Source of the DNA: Halorarum salinum
Lineage (GTDB): Archaea; Halobacteriota; Halobacteria; Halobacteriales; Haloferacaceae
DNA: 64,000 nucleotides
Reading direction: 5' to 3'
Assembly (NCBI RefSeq): GCF_013402875.1
Contig: NZ_CP058579.1
Coordinates: 620,001-684,000, forward strand
A model generated the notes under the pieces. That model searched no databases and had not been told where the DNA came from. It worked only from the letters and a program-made list of their open reading frames with translations. A program made the translations under genes and the position numbers. This document shows, in pieces, positions 34,117-41,245 of the stretch (position 1 is its first letter; the number at the start of each line of letters is the position of its first letter).

Positions 34117-36030
34117 ATGGCGGTGGACTTATCGGACGTCTCCGACTACGGGCAGTCCAATGGAGGTGTAAGCGTGGCGGGGACGCTCATCGCGCTCGTC
34201 GCGGCCATCATCGGCGTCGGCGTCGTCGCCCAGGTGCTATCGGACCGCTTCCAGGTGCCGAGCATCATCTTCCTCCTCGCGGCCGGCATCGCGCTCGGAC
34301 CGGAGGGACTCGGCGTCATCACCGAGAACTCCTTCGGCGAAGCGCTCCCGACCATCGTCGGGCTCTCGGTCGCGATCATCGTCTTCGAGGGGGCGTTCCA
34401 CCTCCGCTTCGAGACGCTCCGACAGGCGCCGCGCGCCACGCTTCGGCTGGTCACGTTCGGCGCGCTCGTCGCCTTCGTCGCGACGACGGTCGTCGTCCAG
34501 GTCGCGCTGCCGGCCGTCTCCTGGCCCGTCGCGGCGCTCATCGGGGCGCTGCTCGTCGCCACCGGCCCGACGGTCATCACGCCCATCCTGGAGGTGGTCC
34601 CGGTCCGCGACCGCGTCGAGGCGGTCCTCGAGACCGAGGGCATCGTCAACGACGTGACCGCGGCCATCCTCGCGGTCGTCATCTTCGAGGCCATCCTATC
34701 GGGGACGACCGCGCCCGGCGCGCTCCTCACGCTGTTCGTCGAACGGCTCGGCACGGGCGTCCTCGTCGGCGCCCTCGTCGCCGGCGCGGTGTTCTACGCG
34801 CTCCGGTACGTCGACCTCTCCCCGAGCAACGCCCCGCGCAACGCCCGCCTGCTGGTGCTCGCCGGCGCGCTGGTCGCCTACGGCGCGGCCGACGCGTTCT
34901 TCACGGAGGCCGGCATCGCCGCCGTGGCGACGGCGGGCGTGCTGCTCGGCAACGCCGACGTCCCGTACGAGGAGGACATCACCGACTTCAAGGGCGACGT
35001 GACGCTCGTCGTCCTCTCGTTCGTGTTCATCGCGCTCGCGGCGCTGCTGGAGTTCGAGGAGCTCCTCGCGCTCGGCTGGGGCGGGCTGATCGTCGTGCTC
35101 GCGGTGATGCTTCTAGTCCGCCCGGCGCTGGTCCTCCTCTCGACCGCGGGGGACCGGTTCACCCGGAACGAGCGACTGTTCATGTCGTTCGCCGGGCCGC
35201 GGGGCATCATCCCGGCGTCGGTGTCGACGCTGTTCGCCGTACAGCTCACCGAGCGGGGCATGCCCGAGGCCGCGAACGCGCTCGTCGGCACGGTGTTCCT
35301 GGTCATCCTCGCGACGGTCGTGCTGGAGGGCGGGTTCGCCCGCCGGATCGCGGAGGCGCTGGACGTGATACCAATGCGTGTACTCATCATCGGGGGCGGG
35401 ACCGTGGGGCGCAGCCTCGCGACCCGCCTCGAAGAACGGGGAGAGAACGTCGTCGTCATCGAGACCGACGAGGAACAGGTACGGACGGCCCGGAACGAGG
35501 GCCACACGGTCCACATCGGCGACGGAACCGACTCGGAGGTGCTGGAGGCGGCCGGCGGCGCCAACGCGCGGACCGTCGTCGCCGCGACGGGGGACGACGA
35601 CGTGAACCTGCTGGTCTCCCAGCTGGCCGCCTCGAAGTTCGACCCGGAGACGATCCTCGCGCGGGTGAACGACCCCGACAACGTCGCGGCCTTCGAGGAA
35701 CTCGGCGTCCGGACCGTGGCGTCGACCTTCGCGACCGCCCAGGCGCTGGACAACTACATCGAGCGCCCGGCGCTCGCCGACTGGATGGGGGAGATCGGCC
35801 GCTCCGGGGACGTCCAGGAGGTCGAGGTGACCGCCCCGGCGATCACCGGCCGCTCCGTCCGCGAACTGGGGCCCGAACTCCCGGAGCGGAGCATCATCGC
35901 GCTGGTCACGCGGGACGGCGAGGCCGAGGTGCCGACCGCGGAGTTCACCTTCCGGACCGGCGATCGCGTCACGCTCATCGGGCAGAGGGAGGCCGTCCGC
36001 GAGGCGATGCGGCGCTTCCACCCGAGCTGA
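34117..36030 (+). CDS. Cation:proton antiporter (NhaP/CPA1 type) fused to TrkA domains
   Basis: 637 residues. The first 410 form about 12 helices of a Na+/H+ exchanger: IIFLLAAGIALGPEGLGVI, the TGPTVITPILEVV segment (unwound helix 4 region), EGIVNDVTAAILAVVIFEA (ND acidic pair) and RLFMSFAGPRGIIPASVSTLFA. At residue 420 a TrkA-N (RCK) domain begins (MRVLIIGGGTVGRSLATRLEERG, then VIETDEEQ with the adenine-ribose acid). It is followed by a TrkA-C domain (about 560-637: VQEVEVTAPAITGRSVREL...DRVTLIG). The RCK part should bind nucleotide and gate transport. Confidence 0.93.
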   Translation: MAVDLSDVSDYGQSNGGVSVAGTLIALVAAIIGVGVVAQVLSDRFQVPSIIFLLAAGIALGPEGLGVITENSFGEALPTIVGLSVAIIVFEGAFHLRFETLRQAPRATLRLVTFGALVAFVATTVVVQVALPAVSWPVAALIGALLVATGPTVITPILEVVPVRDRVEAVLETEGIVNDVTAAILAVVIFEAILSGTTAPGALLTLFVERLGTGVLVGALVAGAVFYALRYVDLSPSNAPRNARLLVLAGALVAYGAADAFFTEAGIAAVATAGVLLGNADVPYEEDITDFKGDVTLVVLSFVFIALAALLEFEELLALGWGGLIVVLAVMLLVRPALVLLSTAGDRFTRNERLFMSFAGPRGIIPASVSTLFAVQLTERGMPEAANALVGTVFLVILATVVLEGGFARRIAEALDVIPMRVLIIGGGTVGRSLATRLEERGENVVVIETDEEQVRTARNEGHTVHIGDGTDSEVLEAAGGANARTVVAATGDDDVNLLVSQLAASKFDPETILARVNDPDNVAAFEELGVRTVASTFATAQALDNYIERPALADWMGEIGRSGDVQEVEVTAPAITGRSVRELGPELPERSIIALVTRDGEAEVPTAEFTFRTGDRVTLIGQREAVREAMRRFHPS

Positions 36031-36035
36031 CCGTC

Positions 36036-36917
36036 GTGAACGCCTCGAACGGTTCGAGGGGCGCCGACCGCCCGCGCACGGTCGAGTGGTCCGCCGACGG
36101 CGCCGCCCGGGCCCGCGCGGCAGTTCGCCACCTCGTCGCGGGCGTCCTCCTCGGAACGGCGCTCCTCTGTCTCCTCCTGCTCGCAGCCCTGGCGGTCGGG
36201 ACCGCCGCCGCCGGCGACGCCGGCCTGCTCGCCCTCGTCGTGGTCATCGCGCTCGTGGGCGGCCCGGCGTCGCTCGTCTACGTCGCCGTCGCGGCCGACC
36301 GTGGGGGGTTGAGCGGGCTCGCTGACCGCGTCCCGGGGCTCGGCTCGCTCCGCCCGCGCTGGCTCGCGGCGACGACGCCCCTGGGGGTGGCGCTCCTGCT
36401 CGCGGGGTTGGCCTACCCGCCATTGCTGGCGGGCTACCTCGTCGGCTTTCCGCTGCTCGCGTTCGGCGGGTCCGTGCTCTTCCCGGCGGGTCGGCTGGAT
36501 CCGGGGACTGCGACGCTGACGGCCGCGACCGACGGGCGGGAGCGGACGCACGACCTCTCCGGGCTCGACTCGTTCTCGTGTCGGCGGGTCGGTCCGGTCG
36601 CGCTCTGTCGGCTGCGGTTCGTCGGGACGCGGGGGTTGAACGCCCCGTTCCTGTTCGCGGTCCCGGCCGACCGGGTGGGGGAGGTCCGCCCCGCGCTCGC
36701 GGCGATCCGGGAGCGGACCGACGCGGCGGGGGCCGGGCGGCCGCGTGCGGTCGTCGCCACGCTGTTCGCGTTCGGGGGGGTCTTCCTCCTCGCCGCGCTG
36801 GGGCTGGTGGTCGTCTCGCTCCGACGCGGGGAGGGCGCCGTCGCCGCGTACGGCGGGACACTCGTCGGGGGTCCGGGACTGTTCCTCTGCTGGCTGGGGC
36901 TCGCGTCCCGCGGGTGA
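36036..36917 (+). CDS. Multi-pass membrane protein, hypothetical
   Basis: 293 residues with a cytosolic N-terminal 30 residues and about six helices, including HLVAGVLLGTALLCLLLLAAL, LLALVVVIALVGGPASLVYVAVA, LAYPPLLAGYLVGFPLLAFGGS and LFAFGGVFLLAALGLVVVSL. A soluble beta-rich domain (residues about 150-220, with DPGTATLTAATDGRERTHDLSGL) sits between the helix groups. The GTG start at 36036 is 6 bp after the antiporter stop, so it is probably translated from the same transcript. Confidence 0.75.
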   Translation: MNASNGSRGADRPRTVEWSADGAARARAAVRHLVAGVLLGTALLCLLLLAALAVGTAAAGDAGLLALVVVIALVGGPASLVYVAVAADRGGLSGLADRVPGLGSLRPRWLAATTPLGVALLLAGLAYPPLLAGYLVGFPLLAFGGSVLFPAGRLDPGTATLTAATDGRERTHDLSGLDSFSCRRVGPVALCRLRFVGTRGLNAPFLFAVPADRVGEVRPALAAIRERTDAAGAGRPRAVVATLFAFGGVFLLAALGLVVVSLRRGEGAVAAYGGTLVGGPGLFLCWLGLASRG

Positions 36918-36942
36918 ACCCCGGGTACCCGACCGTACCGAC

Positions 36943-37611
36943 TCACCCCCCGACGAGCGCGAACGCGACGGTCATCCCGACGCCCGCCACGGGCGGGATC
37001 GTGAGGTTGTCGTCGATCACGTAGCCGCGGACGACCGGCTTCACGCCGTCGGCGACGGTGGCGCCGAGCGCGCCCGCGGCGGCCACGGCGACGCCCACGA
37101 GCGGCGGCCGGCCGGGCGTCACGAACGGCACCGCGAGCGCGAAGCAGACGAGGAACATGACGCCGAGCACGCCCAGTTCCTTGGCCGTGGTGGGGTCGTT
37201 CGAGCCGAGGTAGCCCGAGACGGGGTCGCCGATGGAGAGCATCAGCATCGCCGGGACGGCGACGACCGGGTCGAACGCGAACGCGGCCGCCGCCATCCCG
37301 ACCATGTACAGCGCGTACCCCGCGACGTTCTCGGCCTCGTACTCGCGGGTGAGCCGGTCGTACACCGCGTGGTCGAGGCCGACGACCAGCCTGAGGAACT
37401 CCAGCAGGAACGCGACGGCGACGCAGGCGACGAGGAACAGCCGCAACCCCCGCCAGGTCACCAGGTCGAGGACGTACAGCAGGGGGATGCCGGTCCCGGA
37501 GGCGTGGACCGCCCGGCGGCCGAGTTCGGTCACGGCCCCACCCGCGGCGGTCGCCGCCGTTCGCGTCCTCCCCGGCCGCGGTTCGTCCACCGCGGTCCGC
37601 GGCCGGGCCAT
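36943..37611 (-). CDS. SEC59/CdsA-like lipid kinase or cytidylyltransferase (dolichol-kinase-like)
   Basis: 222 residues with about six helices. The family signature is ELGRRAVHASGTGIPLLYVLDL at the start, MLMLSIGDPVSGYLGSN (S-x-G-D...G-x-x-x-G) and LGATVADGVKPVVRGYVIDDNLTIPPVAGVG (acid-rich motif near the C terminus). Members use CTP to phosphorylate polyprenols or phytol. In haloarchaea this would feed lipid or glycan carrier metabolism. Homologues are often labelled phosphatidate cytidylyltransferase, so the exact substrate is open. Confidence 0.82.
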   Translation of the reverse strand: MARPRTAVDEPRPGRTRTAATAAGGAVTELGRRAVHASGTGIPLLYVLDLVTWRGLRLFLVACVAVAFLLEFLRLVVGLDHAVYDRLTREYEAENVAGYALYMVGMAAAAFAFDPVVAVPAMLMLSIGDPVSGYLGSNDPTTAKELGVLGVMFLVCFALAVPFVTPGRPPLVGVAVAAAGALGATVADGVKPVVRGYVIDDNLTIPPVAGVGMTVAFALVGG

Positions 37612-37731
37612 TCCTGCCTACGGCCGTGCCGTTGCCGCCCGCGGGCCGTGCGCACCCGGCCGCGAGCCGCCCGGACGAACCGGCCGGTCGCCGCCCCCCC
37701 TGCCGCCGGCCGCCGGCCCTCCCAGGTCATC

Positions 37732-39528
37732 CTACGCCGTCTCGACGTCCGTCTCGACGGTTCCGTACGCCGATTCGAGATCCGTGAAGGTCCGGTCCGT
37801 CTCGGCGTCCAGCAGCGTCTCCAGTTCCCCGGCCACGTCCGCGACGGGCACGCGCACCTGCGCGGCCGTGTCGCGCTCGCGGACGGTGACCGTGTCCGGG
37901 CCGTCGCCCTCGAGGCCGTCGCGATCGACGGTGACGCAGAACGGCGTGCCGACCTCGTCCTGCCGCCGGTATCGGCGGCCGATGGAGCCGGCGTCGTCGT
38001 GCTCGACCGCCAGCCCCGCCGCGCGGAGGTCGTCGGTCACCCCGTCGGCCAGTTCGAGGAGGCGCTCGTCGTTCGAGACGAGCGGGAACACGGCGGCGTC
38101 CGTCGGCGCGAGTTCGGGGTCGAGCGCGAGGTACGTGCGCTCCTCGCCGTCGACGGTGTCCTCGCGGTAGGCGTGCTCGACGAGCGTGTACAGCACCCGG
38201 TCGACGCCGAACGAGGGCTCGACGACGTGCGGGGTGACGTGCTCGCCGTTCTCGGTCACCTCCTCGACCGCGAAGTTCGCCACCTCGGTCGGGACCGATA
38301 GCTCCTCGCCGTCGACCTCGACGGTCACCGTCTCCGCGTCGAACGCGTCCGGGTCGCGCGCGGCGAGCGACTCGAGGGCGTCGGCCACGTCGCCGGCCTG
38401 CCCGCCGAACTCGGGGCCGAGCGTCGCCATGTCGGGGTCGACGGTCGGGCGCTCGACCGTCTTCGGCTCGTCGTACTGTCTGAACACGGTGAACGACTCG
38501 CCGGAGTGCTCGGCGTGCTTCGAGAGGTCGTAGTCGCCCCGGTAGGCGAAGCCCGTGATCTCGATCCAGTCGCCGGTGACCTCCGACTCGGCGTCCCAGC
38601 AGTCGGCCGCGTAGTGGGCGAGTTCGCCGGGGAGGTGCTGGCGGAAGCGGAAGCGGTCCGTGTCGACGCCGACGCGCTCGTACCAGCCCTGCGCGACGCC
38701 GAGGTAGTAGCCGACCCAGTCGGAGCCGATCACGCCCTCCTCGACCGCCTCGCCGACGGTCGTCTCGTACGGCTCGCCGTCCTCTGCATCCTGTTCGACG
38801 GCGGAGTAGAGCGTCACCTCGACGTCGGCGACCTCCTCGAGCGGCGGCTCGTCAGTCTCGGGGTCGATGAACGTCTCCAGTTCGGCCTGCGTGAACTCCC
38901 GGATGCGAATGATGCCCCGCCGGGGGCTGATCTCGTTCCGGTAGGCCGGGCCGATCTGGGTGACGCCGAACGGGAGGCGGTTCCGCGCGTACTCCTTCAG
39001 TCGGGGGAACTCCACGAAGATGCCCTGCGCGGTCTCGGGGCGGAGGTAGCCGGGCTGGCCCGAGCCGGGACCGATGCTCGTCTCGAACATGAGGTTGAAG
39101 TCCTCGACCGGCTCGTCGGCGAGCGCCGCGCCGCAGTTCGGGCACTCGATGCCGTGCTCGGCGATGAGCTCGCCGACGCGCTCCGGGCCGAGCGCCTCGG
39201 CGTCCTCGACGTCGGTCGCGCCCTCGACGAGGTGGTCCGCGCGGTGGGAGACGCCGCACTCGGGGCACTCGACGAGCATGTCGTCGAAGCCGTCGAGGTG
39301 GCCCGACGCCACGAAGACGGCCTCGGGCATCACGGTCGGCGCCTCGATCTCGTGGTTGCCCTGCTTCACCGTGAAGCGGTCGCGCCAGGCCGACTCGAGG
39401 TTGTCCTTCAGCGCGGCGCCCTTCGGGCCGTAGGTGTAGAAGCCGGCGACGCCGCCGTAGGCGCCGTTCGCGCCGAAGAAGAAGCCGCGGCGCTTCGCCA
39501 GCTCCATCACGTCCCGCTGGCTCGCCAT
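37732..39528 (-). CDS. glyS: Glycyl-tRNA synthetase, class II alpha2 (archaeal/eukaryal type)
   Basis: 598 residues. Class II motifs are visible: PFGVTQIGPAYRNEISPRRGIIRIREFTQAELE (motif 2) and HVVEPSFGVDRVLYTLVEH (motif 3). An insertion zinc site consists of MLVECPECGVSHRADH and IECPNCGAALAD. The C-terminal anticodon-binding domain begins near LALDPELAPTDAAVFPLVSND. Its ATG overlaps the TGA of the CBS gene (TGATG at 39526-39530), so the two are translationally coupled. The longer upstream frame reads through the CBS gene in another phase and is rejected. Confidence 0.96.
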   Translation of the reverse strand: MASQRDVMELAKRRGFFFGANGAYGGVAGFYTYGPKGAALKDNLESAWRDRFTVKQGNHEIEAPTVMPEAVFVASGHLDGFDDMLVECPECGVSHRADHLVEGATDVEDAEALGPERVGELIAEHGIECPNCGAALADEPVEDFNLMFETSIGPGSGQPGYLRPETAQGIFVEFPRLKEYARNRLPFGVTQIGPAYRNEISPRRGIIRIREFTQAELETFIDPETDEPPLEEVADVEVTLYSAVEQDAEDGEPYETTVGEAVEEGVIGSDWVGYYLGVAQGWYERVGVDTDRFRFRQHLPGELAHYAADCWDAESEVTGDWIEITGFAYRGDYDLSKHAEHSGESFTVFRQYDEPKTVERPTVDPDMATLGPEFGGQAGDVADALESLAARDPDAFDAETVTVEVDGEELSVPTEVANFAVEEVTENGEHVTPHVVEPSFGVDRVLYTLVEHAYREDTVDGEERTYLALDPELAPTDAAVFPLVSNDERLLELADGVTDDLRAAGLAVEHDDAGSIGRRYRRQDEVGTPFCVTVDRDGLEGDGPDTVTVRERDTAAQVRVPVADVAGELETLLDAETDRTFTDLESAYGTVETDVETA

Positions 39529-40385
39529 CAGAGCGCCTCCAGCAGGTTCACGTCCCGGACGATGCCTGCGAGGTCGCCGCCGGTCACCAGCGGGAGCTGT
39601 TCGACGTCGTTCGAGATCATCTCCTGGGCGGCCTCCTGGACCGAGCGCTTGCGCGAGACGGTGAGCACGTCCTCGGTCATGAACCCGCGCACGGGTTCGG
39701 CGGGGATCTCGACGTTCCGGGTCGGGATGTAGGCGCTGCCGACCGCCTTGATGCCCTCCCACTTCCAGTCGTCGTCCTCGTCGGCGATGGAGTCGCCGGT
39801 GTCGTCGGCGCCCTCGACGACGCGGGCGACCTCGAGGATGTCGACCTCGGTGAGCAACCCGTCCATCTCCCCCTCGTCGTCGAGCGTCACCGCGTACGGG
39901 ACGTTCGCGAAGTAGAGCTCCCGCTCGGCGACCGGGAGCGGCGCGCCGCTGTAGGTCGTGTTCACGTCCGCGCCGGCGACGTCGCCGCAGGTCGCGTCCG
40001 TCTCCACCTCGCCGTGGGCGATGGCGTGGACCACGTCGGTGACGGTGACGATGCCGGCGAGCGCGTCGCCGTCGTTCTCCTCGACGACGGGCAGCCGGCG
40101 GGTCCCGGAGCCGACCATCAGCTGGGCCGCGTCCCGGAGGTACGTCTCCGGCGTCACGGTCGGGACCTCCCGCATGAGGATCGCCAACTGGTCCTCGTCG
40201 GGGCGCTCGATGAGGTCGTCCCGCGAGACGAGTCCGCGGTACTCCTCGCCGGCGTCCGTCTCCTTGACCACGGGTACCGAGGAGAATCGGTGTTCCTGCA
40301 GGTACTCCAGCGCGTCGTCGCGCGCACCCGGAAGCGAGACCGTGACGAGATCGGCCCGGGACGTCATCGCGTCGGCTACCTTCAT
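39528..40385 (-). CDS. Four-CBS-domain protein
   Basis: 285 residues comprising four CBS motifs in two pairs: MKVADAMTSRADLVTVSLPG, LMREVPTVTPETYLRDAAQLM, the pair-2 start PYAVTLDDEGEMDGLLTEVDIL, and GFMTEDVLTVSRKRSVQEAAQEMI. Each pair can bind an adenine nucleotide or related ligand between its domains. The gene is the first of a two-gene operon with glycyl-tRNA synthetase, whose start it overlaps. A role tied to tRNA charging or general energy sensing is inference. Confidence 0.9.
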   Translation of the reverse strand: MKVADAMTSRADLVTVSLPGARDDALEYLQEHRFSSVPVVKETDAGEEYRGLVSRDDLIERPDEDQLAILMREVPTVTPETYLRDAAQLMVGSGTRRLPVVEENDGDALAGIVTVTDVVHAIAHGEVETDATCGDVAGADVNTTYSGAPLPVAERELYFANVPYAVTLDDEGEMDGLLTEVDILEVARVVEGADDTGDSIADEDDDWKWEGIKAVGSAYIPTRNVEIPAEPVRGFMTEDVLTVSRKRSVQEAAQEMISNDVEQLPLVTGGDLAGIVRDVNLLEAL

Positions 40386-40410
40386 GACAGGGGTGTACCG
40401 CGCGACGCCT

Positions 40411-40420
40411 CTTGTATACT
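40411..40420 (-). promoter_or_regulatory. Promoter of CBS-glyS operon
   Basis: On the minus strand AGTATACAAG, an AT-rich stretch in a GC-rich region, lies 26-35 bp upstream of the ATG at 40385. It fits a TATA box for a short-leader or leaderless mRNA. Confidence 0.6.
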
Positions 40421-40587
40421 GCGAAGGTGTGGTTCGGGTTGGTACGGTGTTCCTCGCGATTCGTGGGCGTGGGTTCCGGGGTGGCCTCAAGGGTCCTCGG
40501 TGCGGTCGACCTCGGGGTCGGTTCGGCCGTCGTGGCACGGTTTCCGGAACCCCTCGCGGCGCCCGGCTCGTGGTTCGTTCGATTTCC

Positions 40588-40883
40588 CATCGAGCAGTTG
40601 CCGAAAGCCCTCGCGGCGCTGGACGAAGGCGCGGACCGCCGAGCACCGCAGCGCGAGTGTAACGAGCGCGAGGAGCGCAGCGGCCGCACCGAGTCGAGCG
40701 CCGCGGCCCCTTTCAGTCCCACCCACCGCACCGCGGCCACGCCCTCCCCAACCGGCGATGCCCTCCCTCCGGTCGGGACCTCGCCTCACCTCGGAGCGAG
40801 CTCCTCGGAACTCACCCTCGCTGCGGTCGCGTGAGCCTCGCACGAGCGGCCGCGCTCCGCGCGGCCGCCGCGCGCCACGTGGC
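40588..40883 (-). repeat. Dispersed modular intergenic repeat, copy D
   Basis: Minus-strand copy. The complement contains the left end (CGCGCGGCGGCCGCG, 40858-40873), GAGTTCCGAGGAGCTCGCTC (shared with copies A and F), GGTTGGGGAGGGCGTGG, GGTGCGGTGGGTGGG, CTGAAAGGGGCCGCGGCGCT and CGCGAGGGCTTTCGGCAACTG. A second, degenerate GCCGCGAGGGGTTCCGGAAA block follows near 40540-40563. It is head to head with copy E. Together they fill the 860-bp gap 40386-41245, which has no gene. Confidence 0.7.
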
Positions 40884-40937
40884 TAGGTTCAATGAGTGCG
40901 GTGGCGCGTGCCGGCGGGCCTCCGTGCCCGCCGGACG

Positions 40938-41162
40938 TGCGCGAGGGACGAGCACCGGTGTGTGAGCGACCGGAGGGAGCGAACACGAGGAGCACAGGAG
41001 GCTGCGGTGCGGGCGGGACTGGAAGGGGCCGCGGCTGTCGGCGAACCCCGACCACGCAAGCACCGGAGCGCGACCGGAGGGAGCGCGAGGAGCGCAGCGT
41101 CGGTCGCGGGAGTCGACAGCCGCGGGGGCTTTCGGGAACTGCTCCGCGACGACCGAATCAAC
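40938..41162 (+). repeat. Dispersed modular intergenic repeat, copy E
   Basis: The most compact full copy, with modules in order: TGCGCGAGGGACGAGCACCG (40938-40957), GAGCGACCGGAGGGAGCGAA, CACAGGAGGCTG, GGTGCGGGCGGGACTGGAAG, GGGGCCGCGGCTGTCGGCGA, CAAGCACCGGAGCGCGACCG, GAGCGCGAGGAGCGCAGCG and GTCGACAGCCGCGGGGGCTT followed by TCGGGAACTGCTCCGCGACG. It lies between the divergent repeat D and the 3' end of the subtilase gene. Confidence 0.75.
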
Positions 41163-41245
41163 CACCGCGCCGACAACTGCGGGAGGGTTCGAGCCAACCG
41201 CGAACGGGCTCCCGCCGGCGAAAACCTAGAACCGAACGACGAGGA

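Noticed and set aside
37732-40740. 1002-codon minus-strand frame covering glycyl-tRNA synthetase and the CBS gene
   Set aside because: Only the part from 39528 down is real protein. Upstream it reads the CBS gene out of phase and starts inside repeat copy D.
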